Assembly (NCBI RefSeq): GCF_003315415.1
Contig: NZ_QNSB01000008.1
Location: 92,280 to 156,279, forward strand
DNA length: 64,000 nt
Reading direction: 5' to 3'
Source: Brevibacterium sanguinis
Lineage (GTDB): Bacteria > Actinomycetota > Actinomycetes > Actinomycetales > Brevibacteriaceae
The first letter of the stretch is position 1, and every line of letters starts with the position of its first letter. The notes below the pieces were generated by a model. It did not search any database. It saw only the letters and a program-made list of their open reading frames with translations, and was not told the origin of the DNA. Positions 42,636 to 55,138 of the stretch are shown piece by piece. The translations under genes and the position numbers were made by a program.

Positions 42636-42740
42636 TGAGGTGGGAGAGCTGCGATCCGCAGCGCCGTAGGTGCAATTCCCTCCCCGGGAAACTCTCAGGC
42701 CCAGTACCACCGATTGCAGGCACATCTGAAGGACGTCTCC
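42636..42740 (+). ncRNA. Glycine riboswitch aptamer
   Basis: The conserved glycine aptamer elements appear in order: GGTGGGAGAG, then CGCCGTAGGTGCAA, then AAACTCTCAGGC, then ACCACCGATTGCAGG and TCTGAAGGAC. GGGAGAG pairs with CTCTC to form the basal helix. Only one clear aptamer is seen. It lies 135 nt upstream of gcvP, so glycine binding would switch on glycine cleavage. Confidence 0.92.
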
Positions 42741-42808
42741 ACTCCTCGACCACGCCCGCGCGACCAGCTCGCCGGTGCCCGACGTCGAGTGCCGCGCCCG
42801 ACAGATCG

Positions 42809-42841
42809 GGGAGGACTGCTCACTGCACAGTGCGTCCTCCC
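42809..42841 (+). terminator. Candidate expression-platform hairpin of the riboswitch
   Basis: GGGAGGAC (42809-42816) pairs with GTCCTCCC (42834-42841) and encloses an inner CACTG/CAGTG stem. It has no U-tract. It lies between the aptamer and gcvP and is the best candidate for the switched structure. Confidence 0.55.
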
Positions 42842-42875
42842 ACAGGTGGACGCCGCCTAGGACACAAGGACGGCA

Positions 42876-45820
<2,945 letters not shown>

Positions 45821-45821
<1 letters not shown>

Positions 45822-47074
45822 TGAGCACCGAGATCCCGCTGCATGACATCCACGCCGAGCTCGGCGCGACCTTCACCGACTTCGGCGGCTGGGACATGCC
45901 TCTGAAGTACGGCTCGGAACTCGCCGAGCACCGCGCCGTGCGCGAGGCCGCCGGGATCTTCGACCTCTCCCACATGGGCGAGGTGCGGATCACCGGTCCC
46001 GCCGCGGCCGCGTTCCTCGACTACGCGCTCGTCGCGAAGTACTCGACGATGAAGAACGGCCGCGCCAAGTACGGCGTCATCGTCACCGAGGCCGGTTACC
46101 TCCTCGACGACCTCATCACCTACCGGATCGGCGACGAGGAGTTCCTCGTCGTCCCCAACGCCTCGAACACCCCGGTCGTGGTCGAGGCACTCGAAGCCCG
46201 GCTGCAGCACTTCGTCACCGAGGTCGAGCCTGCCGCCGAGGTGACGCTGACCGACGAATCGGCCCACACCGCGCTCATCGCGGTCCAGGGACCCGCCTCG
46301 GAGGCGATCGTCCTCAAGGCCCTCGACGCCGGCGCCGCGGGGGAGTTCGGGCCCCGTACCTCGGCGACGGATGCGGCCCCGCAGGCCGGCACCTCGGCGG
46401 GTGCCTCCTCCGTGGGTGCCGCCTCGGCGGGATCGACCTCCGCGACGGACGCGACGAGCGTCGGCGAGGCCGTGCGCGGACTGAAGTACTACGCATGGAT
46501 GCCGCTGACGATCGCCGGGATCGATCTCATGCTCGCCCGCACCGGCTACACCGGTGAGGACGGCTTCGAGCTCTATGTGCCCGACATCGCCGCCGAGCGG
46601 CTGTGGGCCGTGCTGATGACCGCCGGCGCCGACCACGGACTCGTGCCCTGCGGGCTCGCCGCGCGCGACTCGCTGCGCCTCGAAGCCGGCATGCCGCTCT
46701 ACGGCAACGAGCTCACCCTCGAGACGACGCCCTTCGACGCCGGCCTCGGCCGGATGATCGGGTTCGCGTCGAAGGGTGACTTCGTCGCCCGCGACGCGCT
46801 CGCGAGACTCGGGGAGACGGAGCCCGCGCGGGTCCTCGTCGGCCTCACCTCCGAGGGCCGTCGCGCCGCCCGCGCTGGATCGACGATCCACTCCGGCGGC
46901 GTCGAGGTGGGTGTCGTCACCTCGGGACAGCCCTCGCCCACGCTCGGCCACCCGATCGCCCTGGCCTATGTCGATCGCGAGCTCAGTGCGCCCGGCACTG
47001 CCGTGAGCGTGGACATCCGCGGCAAGGCCCACGACTTCACCGTCGCCGAGCTCCCGTTCCACACGCGCTCCTGA
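45821..47074 (+). CDS. gcvT: Aminomethyltransferase, T protein of glycine cleavage
   Basis: A 417-residue GcvT that releases ammonia and forms 5,10-methylene-THF from the aminomethyl-lipoyl H protein. FTDFGGWDMPLKYGSEL, GIFDLSHMGEV, RTGYTGEDGFELYV and GLAARDSLRLEAGMPLYG are the family marks, including the catalytic Asp in LLDD-type context. Residues about 172-214 are an inserted Ala/Ser/Thr/Gly-rich stretch (repeats of TSATDA and SAGAS type) not found in the usual 360-375-residue family. The frame resumes at LKYYAWMPL. ATG overlaps the gcvP stop, indicating coupling. Confidence 0.96.
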
Positions 47075-47161
47075 GACCCGCTGAGGAGCGCGCCGCGAGG
47101 CGCGCGGGCACCGTCCCGCGCGCCTGACCCACAACTCAATCCGCGGTCGTCGCAGTGCTCA

Positions 47162-47167
47162 TACACT
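47162..47167 (+). promoter_or_regulatory. Internal promoter -10 box before gcvH
   Basis: TACACT lies 35 nt before gcvH and 88 nt after the gcvT stop, so the lipoyl carrier may also be transcribed on its own. Confidence 0.45.
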
Positions 47168-47201
47168 TGGACGACCGCAACCCCACGTGAAAGGAACCCC
47201 C

Positions 47202-47600
47202 ATGGCCGAACTGCCTCCGCTCCCGGAGAACTTCACCTACTCCGCCGAGCATGAATGGATCAACGCCTCGGCGGACGACATCGTCGGCAAGACCGTCAAG
47301 GTCGGCATCACCGCCGTCGCCGCCGATGCCCTCGGCGAGGTCGTCTATGTCGACCTGCCCAGCGTCGGTGACACCGTCACCGCAGGTCAGACCTGTGGAG
47401 AGGTCGAATCGACGAAATCCGTCTCCGATCTCTACTCGCCGGTCACCGGTGAGATCGTGGCCGTCAACGATGCGGCCGTCGACTCGCCCGGGCTGCTCAA
47501 CTCCGACCCGTACGGCGACGGCTGGCTGTTCGAGGTCAGCGTCACCGAACTCGGCGACGTGATGGATGCGGCAGGCTACGCCGAGGCGAACTCCCTCTAA
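47202..47600 (+). CDS. gcvH: Glycine cleavage system H protein
   Basis: A 132-residue lipoyl carrier that shuttles the aminomethyl intermediate between P, T and L proteins. The lipoylated Lys sits in [15 protein letters not shown], and YSAEHEWI and DGWLFEV are typical. AAAGGA precedes ATG 47202; an upstream GTG at 47187 is less likely. It follows gcvT after a 127-nt gap that contains a likely promoter, and ends just before a strong terminator. Confidence 0.97.
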   Translation: MAELPPLPENFTYSAEHEWINASADDIVGKTVKVGITAVAADALGEVVYVDLPSVGDTVTAGQTCGEVESTKSVSDLYSPVTGEIVAVNDAAVDSPGLLNSDPYGDGWLFEVSVTELGDVMDAAGYAEANSL

Positions 47601-47614
47601 GCCCACGTTCGCGG

Positions 47615-47659
47615 ACAGTGTGGTCGGCGAAGGTCCAGCGGACCGGCCGGCCACACTGT
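47615..47659 (+). terminator. Terminator of the gcv operon
   Basis: ACAGTGTGGTCGGC (47615-47628) pairs with GCCGGCCACACTGT (47646-47659) with one G-U pair, enclosing an inner GGTCC/GGACC stem, followed by TCCTTT. It separates gcvH from sdaA, though read-through would still co-express them. Confidence 0.8.
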
Positions 47660-47686
47660 TCCTTTATCAGAAACGGTGTTCTCCCT

Positions 47687-49318
47687 ATGCCACTGAGCGT
47701 TTTCGATCTCTTCACCGTGGGCATCGGTCCGTCGAGTTCCCATACCGTCGGGCCCATGCGAGCGGCGTCGAGATTCCTCACCCTGCTCGGCGACCGGCTC
47801 GGCTCCGTGCAGGACATCAGGGTCGATGTCTTCGGGTCCCTTGCCGCCACCGGCGCCGGCCACGGCACCTTCGATGCGATCCTCCTCGGACTCGAGGGCT
47901 GCAGTCCCGAGACCGTCGAGGCCAACGAACTCAGCGCCCGACGCACGCGGATGGCCGAGACCGGCACGATCCTCCTCGGCGACTCCTCGCCCGCGACCGC
48001 AGGCGGGCCGGGTGACGGTCCCGCCGCCGGCTCCTCGCCGGCCGACGGCGGCTCGCGCGGCGTCGAGATCGCCTTCACCGAGGACGACATGGTCAAACGC
48101 CCCCTGACCGTCCTGCCCCGGCACACCAACGCCATGACCCTGACCGCCTTCGGCGCTGATGGTGAGGTCCTGGCCGAAGAGACCTACTACTCCGTGGGCG
48201 GCGGCTTCGTCACCTCGGAGACCGAGTTCCAGGAGAAGGAGAGGGCCGCCGAGGCGACCGCGGGCGGCCCTGCGACCGCGCAGGCGACGGGGCCCGCAGG
48301 TGACGAGTCGACCGACGCCGAGTCGACCGCGGGTGACGAGTCGACCGGCGCCGAGACGACCGTGGGGGAGGACGTGTCGTTCGCGGTCTCCGACGCCGTC
48401 GTCGAGGCGCAGCTGCAGGCCCACGCCGAGGAGCTGCCCTACCCGTTCCACTCCGCCGCCGAGCTCCTGCAGCGCTGCCGGGACAACGACCTGTCGATCG
48501 CCGAGCTCATGCTCGCCAACGAGAAGACGATGCGCGACGAGGAGGAGATCCGCGACGGGCTCCTCCACATCTACTCCGTCATGGAGGAGTGCGCCTCGAG
48601 CTCACTCGACCGCTCGGGCTACCTGCCGGGCGGCCTCAAGGTGCGACGTCGCGCCCACGACTGGTACCTGCGCCTCAAGGCCGAGGACCCCGACCGCAAC
48701 CCGAAGTACTACCTCGAGTGGGTCAACCTCATCGCCATGGCCGTCAACGAGGAGAACGCCTCGGGCGGACGGGTCGTCACCGCGCCGACGAACGGAGCGG
48801 CCGGCATCATCCCCGCCGTCCTCCACTACGCGCTCAACTACGTCGACTCCGTCGTCGACGGCGGAGAGCAGGCGAAGCACGAGGCGATCATCGACTTCCT
48901 GCTCACCTCGGCGGCGGTGGGCGTCCTCTACAAGGAGCGGGCCTCGATCTCCGGCGCCGAGGTGGGCTGCCAGGGCGAGGTCGGATCGGCCTCGTCGATG
49001 GCCGCCGGAGGCCTGGCCGCGGTGATGGGCGGCACCCCGGAGCAGATCGAGAACGCCGCCGAGATCGCGATGGAGCACAACCTGGGCCTGACCTGCGATC
49101 CCATCGCCGGCCTCGTCCAGGTGCCGTGCATCGAGCGCAATGCGATCGCCGCGGGCAAGGCGATCAACGCGGCGAGGATGGCACTGTGGGGCGACGGCCA
49201 GCACCGCGTCAGCCTCGACGAGGTGATCGAGACGATGCGCCAGACCGGGGCCGACATGAGCTCGAAGTACAAGGAGACCGCGCTCGGCGGCCTCGCCGTC
49301 AACGTCGTGGAGTGCTGA
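47687..49318 (+). CDS. sdaA: L-serine ammonia-lyase (iron-sulfur type)
   Basis: A 543-residue fused SdaA that deaminates L-serine to pyruvate using a [4Fe-4S] cluster. [19 protein letters not shown] opens the beta domain; the alpha domain carries [20 protein letters not shown] and [15 protein letters not shown], which provide the cluster cysteines. Family length is about 450-460; the excess is two low-complexity insertions, about residues 99-124 (Gly/Ala/Ser/Pro-rich) and about 186-232 (GDEST/AEST repeats). ATG 47687 has no clear ribosome binding site. Position after gcvPTH suggests disposal of serine made from glycine-derived C1 units. Confidence 0.95.
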   Translation: MPLSVFDLFTVGIGPSSSHTVGPMRAASRFLTLLGDRLGSVQDIRVDVFGSLAATGAGHGTFDAILLGLEGCSPETVEANELSARRTRMAETGTILLGDSSPATAGGPGDGPAAGSSPADGGSRGVEIAFTEDDMVKRPLTVLPRHTNAMTLTAFGADGEVLAEETYYSVGGGFVTSETEFQEKERAAEATAGGPATAQATGPAGDESTDAESTAGDESTGAETTVGEDVSFAVSDAVVEAQLQAHAEELPYPFHSAAELLQRCRDNDLSIAELMLANEKTMRDEEEIRDGLLHIYSVMEECASSSLDRSGYLPGGLKVRRRAHDWYLRLKAEDPDRNPKYYLEWVNLIAMAVNEENASGGRVVTAPTNGAAGIIPAVLHYALNYVDSVVDGGEQAKHEAIIDFLLTSAAVGVLYKERASISGAEVGCQGEVGSASSMAAGGLAAVMGGTPEQIENAAEIAMEHNLGLTCDPIAGLVQVPCIERNAIAAGKAINAARMALWGDGQHRVSLDEVIETMRQTGADMSSKYKETALGGLAVNVVEC

Positions 49319-49383
49319 GGGGCTGAGCCCGGCGGGCGGGAATAGACTGGCCGTCCTGGTCGAAGTCGCTGAGGGGGATCTCG

Positions 49384-50058
49384 ATGAGCGGTCGGACGGC
49401 ACCTGTCGCCGGTCTTCTGCTGGCAGCCGGTGGGGGACGACGGCTCGGAGCGCCCAAGGGTCTGATGCGCGACCCCGACGGCACACCCCGCGCGGCGCGC
49501 GTGAGCGACCAGCTGCACACCGCTGGCTGTGCCCCGATCGTCGTTGTGGTCGGTGCCGCCGCCGAGGAAGTTGCCGCACTGCTGCCGGCCTCGGTGCGGC
49601 CCGTCCGAGCCGAGGACTGGAGCGAGGGAATGGGCGGTTCGCTGCGCGCAGGATTGAATTCTCTGACCGGCATCGAGGCGGCTGCTGAGTCCCGTACGCC
49701 AGGCAGGAGCACTGTTCCTCCCCAGCCCGAAGCCGCACTCGTGATGCTCGTCGACCTTCCCGGCGTCAATGAATTCGCGGTTCGGCGCGTCATCACCCAT
49801 GCCCGAGAGCATTTCCACGAGTTCGACGACGCCCTGGTTCGTGCGACATGGAACGGGCAACCCGGGCACCCTGTGCTGATTGGTCGTCGACACTGGCGCG
49901 CTGCCGCTGAATGTGCCGTAGGTGACCAGGGCGCTCGCGAACTCCTGTCCGGGCCGGGAGTCGAGACTGTCGAATGCGGGGACCTCGGCAGCGGAGCCGA
50001 CGTCGACTACCCGGAGGACATCACCTCACTCCCCATGGTCAGACGGACGGACTCATGA
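49384..50058 (+). CDS. MocA-like nucleotidyltransferase (molybdenum cofactor cytidylyltransferase family)
   Basis: A 224-residue Rossmann-like NTP transferase. GLLLAAGGGRRLGAPKGL is the nucleotide-binding loop, MLVDLPGV the metal-binding Asp, GQPGHPVLIGRRHW and GADVDYPEDI the C-terminal marks. It probably attaches CMP to molybdopterin for xanthine oxidase-type enzymes, like MocA. GAGGGGGAT precedes ATG 49384, with TAGACT about 35 nt upstream as a -10 candidate. It is followed at 144 nt by an XdhC-like gene. No molybdenum hydroxylase subunits are in the window. Confidence 0.85.
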   Translation: MSGRTAPVAGLLLAAGGGRRLGAPKGLMRDPDGTPRAARVSDQLHTAGCAPIVVVVGAAAEEVAALLPASVRPVRAEDWSEGMGGSLRAGLNSLTGIEAAAESRTPGRSTVPPQPEAALVMLVDLPGVNEFAVRRVITHAREHFHEFDDALVRATWNGQPGHPVLIGRRHWRAAAECAVGDQGARELLSGPGVETVECGDLGSGADVDYPEDITSLPMVRRTDS

Positions 50059-50202
50059 GGCGGCTGTTCAACTCGCCGACCACGATCCGGGCCGGTCTCG
50101 ATCTCCATGGGCACAGGAGACGGTCATCACGACGAGTCGCGGTAACCGTAATTGCAGACTGTCCGCCCAAGGAAGACCACGGTCGTCAGGAGAACTATCC
50201 CC

Positions 50203-51339
50203 ATGCGTGACATCGCCGCGGGGCTGAGGCGGTGGCTGACGGGGGACGAGCCGTTCGTCCTCGCCGTCATCGCGAGGACCTGGTCGTCGGCGCCGCGACC
50301 GGCGGGCACAATGATGGCGGTCAGCTCCGGTGGCGAGGTGCTCGGCAGCCTCTCCGGCGGCTGCGTCGAAGGGGCCGTGTACGAGTTGGCGCAGGAGGTG
50401 CTCGACGACGGGCTGCCCCGCGCGGCACACTACGGAGTCAGCGACGACGACGCCTTCGCGGTCGGACTCACCTGCGGCGGTCACCTCGACGTCGTGCTGC
50501 GCCGCTTCCTCCCCCGCAGCGAGGAGGTCCGGCTGCTCACCGAGGCGGTGACCCGGCTCGACGCCGACGAGCCCTTCGCACTCGCGATGCCGGTGGCGAC
50601 CGGAACGGCGACAGTCCAACCGGGAGAGCCGCTGGGCCGGCTCCTCCTGATCACGGATGCGACCGCCAAGGGAGCCCTGAGCTCGGCCCGGCTCGACGAG
50701 GCGATCGCCGCCGACGCCCGCGGCTGGCTGGCCGCCGGCCGCACCGGCATCCTCACGATCGGGACCGACGGGCAGCGCCTCCATGACGATCAGGAAGTCC
50801 TCGTCGTGTCGCTGACGCCTCGGCCGCGGATGATCGTGTTCGGCGCGATCGACTACGCGCGGGCCCTGGCCGAGCTCGCCTCGTTCGTCGGCTACCGCGT
50901 GACCGTGTGCGACGCGCGTCCGATCTTCGCGACCCCTCGACGCTTCCCCAGCGCCGACGAGGTCGTCACCCAATGGCCGCACCGATACCTCGAGGCGGAG
51001 ATCGTTGCGGGACGGATCACTGCCACGACGGTCATTGCGATGCTCACCCACGACCTCAAGTTCGATGTGCCCCTGCTCGAGGTGGCATTGAGGTGCGAGG
51101 TCGGCTTCATCGGTGCGATGGGCAGCCGGCGGACGAACGAGCAGCGGGAGCAGCTGCTGCGAGAGGCGGGGATCGGCGAGGCCGAGCTCTCCCGCCTCCA
51201 CGCTCCGATCGGACTCGACATCGGAGCACGCACCCCCGAGGCGACTGCAGTGTCGATCATCGCCGAGGTGGTCCAATGCCTGTGGGGCGGCTCGGGCCTC
51301 CCACTGCGGACGACGGACGGGCCCATCCATCAGATCTAG
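50203..51339 (+). CDS. XdhC/CoxI family molybdenum-enzyme accessory protein
   Basis: A 378-residue protein with an N-terminal XdhC/CoxI domain (SSAPRPAGTMMAVSS, GSLSGGCVEGAVYE, LTCGG) and a C-terminal Rossmann domain (about 225-375; IVFGAIDYARALAEL, FIGAMGSRRTNEQR, GLDIGARTPEATAVSI). The family binds and sulfurates molybdenum cofactor for xanthine dehydrogenase-like enzymes. AGGAGA lies 9-10 nt before ATG 50203. It pairs with the MocA-like gene upstream, but the client enzyme must be encoded elsewhere. Confidence 0.88.
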   Translation: MRDIAAGLRRWLTGDEPFVLAVIARTWSSAPRPAGTMMAVSSGGEVLGSLSGGCVEGAVYELAQEVLDDGLPRAAHYGVSDDDAFAVGLTCGGHLDVVLRRFLPRSEEVRLLTEAVTRLDADEPFALAMPVATGTATVQPGEPLGRLLLITDATAKGALSSARLDEAIAADARGWLAAGRTGILTIGTDGQRLHDDQEVLVVSLTPRPRMIVFGAIDYARALAELASFVGYRVTVCDARPIFATPRRFPSADEVVTQWPHRYLEAEIVAGRITATTVIAMLTHDLKFDVPLLEVALRCEVGFIGAMGSRRTNEQREQLLREAGIGEAELSRLHAPIGLDIGARTPEATAVSIIAEVVQCLWGGSGLPLRTTDGPIHQI

Positions 51340-51579
51340 GCGTTGCAAAGACAGCTTCTCGCATACTTCCGCAGTCTGGAACTCTTATTCCACGACTGCC
51401 GAAATGTAACGAAACGATAACGAAGATCACGGCCGCAGAGTGTGGTCCGGGCAACCCCTCGGCTTCCCAGAGTTCATGCGGGGAAGCCCCGACTGCCCGA
51501 GGACGGTCGGCGGGGCCGTTCGACGGGCGATCGAGGGTTGAGAAGCCGGGTCTCGGGTTGCGACCCGTTCTCAGCTCGT
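51340..51579. promoter_or_regulatory. Region upstream of ectABC with an MtrA-like direct repeat
   Basis: There is no gene here. GTAAC-GAAACG-ATAAC (51406-51421) resembles the direct-repeat sites of the osmotic and cell-wall regulator MtrA known in other actinobacteria. It lies about 170 nt before ectA. This is pattern resemblance only. Confidence 0.3.
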
Positions 51580-51592
51580 TAGGTTGGATGCC
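51580..51592 (+). promoter_or_regulatory. Leaderless-type -10 box of ectA
   Basis: TAGGTT (51580-51585) is 7 nt from GTG 51593. No Shine-Dalgarno sequence is present. Confidence 0.5.
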
Positions 51593-52087
51593 GTGAGAAA
51601 CGCACTCGCTGAACCGAAGACGGAAATCGACGTTCGCACTCCCGAGCTGGAGGACGGACAGCATCTGTGGCGGCTGGCGAAGGACTCCGCCGTTCTCGAT
51701 CTCAACTCCTCCTACTCCTACCTCCTGTGGTGCCGTGACTTCGCGGACACCTCGGCGATCGCCTGGATCGACCGCCGGCCCGCCGGCTTCGTCACGGGAT
51801 ACACCCGTCCGGAATCCCCGGACACTCTGATGATCTGGCAGGTCGCCGTGTCCGCGGACTTCCGCGGCCGCGGGCTCGCCTCGACGATGCTCGGCGAACT
51901 CGCCGACCGGACCAGGGCCATCCGCCTCGAGACGACGATCACCGCCGACAACGACGCCTCCAACCGGCTCTTCCAGTCCTTCGCCCGCGACCGCGGCGCG
52001 AGGCTCGAACGCCGGCCCCTGTTCACCCCCGACCTCTACCCGGACGGCCACGACACCGAGTACCTCTACGAGATCGGGCCGCTCTGA
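51593..52087 (+). CDS. ectA: L-2,4-diaminobutyrate N-gamma-acetyltransferase
   Basis: A 164-residue GNAT acetyltransferase making N-gamma-acetyl-diaminobutyrate, the second step of ectoine synthesis. [40 protein letters not shown] and the acetyl-CoA loop [15 protein letters not shown] are diagnostic for EctA. The start is GTG 51593, behind a leaderless-type -10 box. It is the first gene of ectABC, made in response to osmotic stress. Confidence 0.96.
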   Translation: MRNALAEPKTEIDVRTPELEDGQHLWRLAKDSAVLDLNSSYSYLLWCRDFADTSAIAWIDRRPAGFVTGYTRPESPDTLMIWQVAVSADFRGRGLASTMLGELADRTRAIRLETTITADNDASNRLFQSFARDRGARLERRPLFTPDLYPDGHDTEYLYEIGPL

Positions 52088-52191
52088 ACCGCGGCCCCAT
52101 GCTCCCGACCGGGCACCGTGACCAGCACGACCGCCTCGGCGTCGGAGAGCGTCCCAGCCCCGCAGTCTCAGCAGTCGAAAGGACTCCAGCG

Positions 52192-53508
52192 ATGACCGAC
52201 CACCTCGATACCCCCACGACAGACACCCCTACGACAGGCACCCCCGACATCTTCGAGACCCGCGAATCCGCAGTGCGCGGCTACTCCCGCTCATGGCCGA
52301 CGACCTTCTCGAGGGCCGAGGGAGCGAAGCAGTGGGACGAGACCGGCAGGGAGTTCATCGACTTCTTCTCCGGCGCCGGTGCACTCAACTACGGCCACAA
52401 CAACCCGGTGGTCATGGAACCGCTCATCGACTACCTCAGGTCGGGCGCGGTCCTCCACTCCCTCGACATGAAGACCCCGGCGAAGCGCGAATTCCTCGAG
52501 ACCTTCGAGGAGCTCATCCTCGAGCCGCGCGGGCTCGACTACACGGTGATGTTCCCCGGGCCGACGGGGACGAACACCGTCGAGGCGGCGCTCAAGCTCG
52601 CACGCAAGGTCACCGGCCGCCAGCACATCCTGTCGTTCACCAACGCGTTCCACGGGATGACCCTCGGGTCGCTGTCCGTGACGGGCAATTCGATGAAGCG
52701 TCAGGGCGCGGGGATCCCGCTGACCAACAGCTCGAAGATCCCCTACGACGACTACTTCGACGGGGAGACCCCGGACTTCCTGTGGCTGGAGAAGGTGCTC
52801 GAGGACTCCGGATCCGGCGTCGACAAGCCGGCCGCGATCATCGTCGAGACCGTGCAGGGCGAGGGCGGGGTGCGGGCCGCCCGCGCCGAGTGGCTGCGCT
52901 CGCTGTCCGAGCTCTGCGCGCGCCACGAGATCCTCCTCATCGTCGACGATGTGCAGGCCGGCTGCGGTCGCACCGGGACGTTCTTCAGCTTCGAGGACGC
53001 CGGGATCGTTCCCGACATCGTGTGCCTGTCGAAGTCGATCTCGGGCTCGGGACTGCCGATGGCGCTCACGCTGTTCCGCCCCGAACTCGACGTGTGGTCC
53101 CCGGGCGAGCACAACGGAACATTCCGCGGCAACAACCCCGCGTTCGTCACCGCGACCGCCGCGATGAGGACCTACTGGGCCGACAACTCGTTCCAGAACG
53201 CCCTCGCCGACACGATCGCCCACCTGCACCAGCGCCTCCACATCATCGCCGGGAAGGCCGAGGGTGCGAGCGTGCGCGGCCGGGGCCTCCTCGCGGGCCT
53301 CAAGTTCGACGACCCGGAGGTCGCCGGGAGGATCGCCGCCGAGGCGTTCGCCCGCGGCCTGCTCGTCGAGACCTCCGGACCGCGCGACGAGGTCGTCAAG
53401 ATCATGCCTCCCCTGACGATCTCCGCCGAGGTGCTCGAGGCGGGGCTGGACGTGCTCGAGGACGCCGTGCTCACGTTCGCCCCGGCGCCGGCCCTGGCCG
53501 CAGTCTGA
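52192..53508 (+). CDS. ectB: Diaminobutyrate--2-oxoglutarate transaminase
   Basis: A 438-residue class III PLP aminotransferase that converts aspartate-semialdehyde to L-2,4-diaminobutyrate with glutamate. [54 protein letters not shown] and the PLP-Lys region [15 protein letters not shown] match EctB. AAAGGA precedes ATG 52192. The first 20 residues contain a short DTPTT repeat. It is second in the operon, 104 nt after ectA. Confidence 0.97.
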   Translation: MTDHLDTPTTDTPTTGTPDIFETRESAVRGYSRSWPTTFSRAEGAKQWDETGREFIDFFSGAGALNYGHNNPVVMEPLIDYLRSGAVLHSLDMKTPAKREFLETFEELILEPRGLDYTVMFPGPTGTNTVEAALKLARKVTGRQHILSFTNAFHGMTLGSLSVTGNSMKRQGAGIPLTNSSKIPYDDYFDGETPDFLWLEKVLEDSGSGVDKPAAIIVETVQGEGGVRAARAEWLRSLSELCARHEILLIVDDVQAGCGRTGTFFSFEDAGIVPDIVCLSKSISGSGLPMALTLFRPELDVWSPGEHNGTFRGNNPAFVTATAAMRTYWADNSFQNALADTIAHLHQRLHIIAGKAEGASVRGRGLLAGLKFDDPEVAGRIAAEAFARGLLVETSGPRDEVVKIMPPLTISAEVLEAGLDVLEDAVLTFAPAPALAAV

Positions 53509-53574
53509 CCGATTGACCTGCTGAGCGCGATCCGAGCACGATCTGACCAACCGACCTCGACGAAAGGACGACGG

Positions 53575-53988
53575 ATGTACGTTGTCAACCGCGACGACCT
53601 CAACGACACCGACCGCGACGTGAAGTCCGAGACCTGGCGCAGCAGGCGCATGGTGCTCGGCCGGGAGCGGGTGGGGTTCTCCTTCCACGACACCGTGATC
53701 TACGCGGGAACCCGCTCGACCTTCCACTACCAGAACCACATCGAAGCCGTGTACTGCGTGCAGGGCCAGGGCACTCTCATCAACGAGGAGACCGGTGAGA
53801 CGCATCCCCTGTCCGATGGGACGATGTACCTGCTCGACGGGCATGAGAAGCACACCGTCGTGGCCGACACCGAGCTGCGCATGGCGTGCGTGTTCAACCC
53901 GCCGGTGACCGGACGCGAAGTCCACGACGAGAACGGGGTCTACCCGCTCGTCGTCGAGGACGACGCCGCGGACGCCGTGCGGAACTGA
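53575..53988 (+). CDS. ectC: L-ectoine synthase
   Basis: A 137-residue cupin closing the ectoine ring. [26 protein letters not shown]-like [30 protein letters not shown] and [10 protein letters not shown] match EctC, including the metal-binding Tyr/Glu/His set. GAAAGGACGACGG precedes ATG 53575. It is the last ect gene; no ectD hydroxylase follows, so the product is predicted to be ectoine rather than hydroxyectoine unless ectD is elsewhere. Confidence 0.97.
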   Translation: MYVVNRDDLNDTDRDVKSETWRSRRMVLGRERVGFSFHDTVIYAGTRSTFHYQNHIEAVYCVQGQGTLINEETGETHPLSDGTMYLLDGHEKHTVVADTELRMACVFNPPVTGREVHDENGVYPLVVEDDAADAVRN

Positions 53989-54027
53989 CGCCGCGCGTCG
54001 CGGGGTGACGCCGCGCGCTGAAGAACC

Positions 54028-54061
54028 GAGAGGCCTGGGACAACGGAGTCCCAGGCCTCTC
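54028..54061 (+). terminator. Terminator of the ect operon
   Basis: GAGAGGCCTGGGAC (54028-54041) pairs perfectly over 14 bp with 54048-54061 around an AACGGA loop. Confidence 0.85.
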
Positions 54062-54326
54062 GCCTGCAATCCTCCGGCCTCTAAACCTTCTGGCTGCAAT
54101 CCTCCGGCTTCCCCGCCTGCCGCCGGCAGCCCTTTCGATGGCAGCGATCTTCGCGGAAGCCCTCTCACCTGGTCGGAGAACAGTCGAGCAGCTGAGGAAA
54201 CTCACTGCGGATGTGGTACTGTGACGTCAACGACACCTTACCTTTTCGTAGCTTCTGTCTGCCGACACTACTCACCTGGGACTTCGACGCCTGGCATCCC
54301 CATCCCTCTCAGTTCCTGGAGTATCC
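54062..54326. other. Spacer and promoter of the secreted protein gene
   Basis: CTGCAATCCTCCGGC occurs twice at 54064-54105. TACTGT near 54217 is a -10 candidate. No gene is supported. Confidence 0.4.
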
Positions 54327-55025
54327 ATGACGTTCCTCAAGCGCGCCCTCATCGCGGCCGTCGCCTCCCTGTCCCTCGTCGTCGGTCCGGCGGTCGCCGC
54401 GAACGCCGCGGCGACCTCGTTCGATGTCACCAAGCTGTCGGCGAAGAGCATCGTCGTCTCGGACGCGAACTGCCGCAACGTCGATGTCCACATGTCACAC
54501 AAGAAGTCGGGCGTCGACAACTGGGACGTCTATGCCGATGTCACTCGCAGAGGCGGCTGGGTCGGCTCGGCCGACTTCTCCAGCAGTGGCGACACGAAGA
54601 AGACTCGGGCCTTCATCTGTCCGTCGCTGGACGGACTCGGCAAGTACGGGCTCGGGCCGTCCGAGGTCTTCGCCTACAGCGAGTCGTCGTGGGACATGGT
54701 CGATCGCACCGACTACACGAAGGGCCACTTCTACGTCCGCGGAAAGGCCACGGCCTCACTCTCGGCCAAGCGCAGCGGGAAGTCGGTCACCCTCAGCGCC
54801 AAGACGAAGCGCTACGACCCCGAGTCCTACGGCTGGGTCAACTACAACCCGAAGGTGAAGTTCCAGGTCAAGAAGAACGGGAAGTGGAAGACCGTCAAGA
54901 CGATCAAGGCGAAGAAGGGCAAGGCGACGTACAAGGTCAAGTCGAAGGGCAAGAAGTCGTACCGGATCGTCTTCGATCAGGTGAGCTGGGCGACGGGCGC
55001 GAAGTCGAAGACCGTCAAGAAGTAG
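54327..55025 (+). CDS. Secreted lysine-rich protein of unknown function
   Basis: A 232-residue protein with a clear Sec signal peptide (MTFLKRALIAAVASLSLVVG, cleavage near AANAA at about residue 27). The mature part has about 110 residues with two Cys (DANCRNVD and AFICPSLD) that could form a disulfide, then a basic domain of beta-strand-like segments rich in Lys (VKFQVKKNGKWKTVKTIKAK, SKTVKK). The latter resembles bacterial surface or binding repeats such as those following actinobacterial peptidases. Predicted secreted and positively charged. I do not recognise the family. GGAG precedes ATG 54327. Confidence 0.75.
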   Translation: MTFLKRALIAAVASLSLVVGPAVAANAAATSFDVTKLSAKSIVVSDANCRNVDVHMSHKKSGVDNWDVYADVTRRGGWVGSADFSSSGDTKKTRAFICPSLDGLGKYGLGPSEVFAYSESSWDMVDRTDYTKGHFYVRGKATASLSAKRSGKSVTLSAKTKRYDPESYGWVNYNPKVKFQVKKNGKWKTVKTIKAKKGKATYKVKSKGKKSYRIVFDQVSWATGAKSKTVKK

Positions 55026-55043
55026 AGCCCGTCGGCGTGAGCC

Positions 55044-55075
55044 GGGAGCCCGAGACAACGGCGTCTCGGGCTCCC
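55044..55075 (+). terminator. Terminator after the secreted protein gene
   Basis: GGGAGCCCGAGAC (55044-55056) pairs perfectly over 13 bp with 55063-55075 around an AACGGC loop, followed by TTCGTCTT. The loop resembles that of the ect terminator. Confidence 0.85.
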
Positions 55076-55138
55076 TTCGTCTTCGCGGGCGGGTTCGGCT
55101 TGCCGAGGCTCCGTCCCCGGACTCCACCCGCTCCGTGC

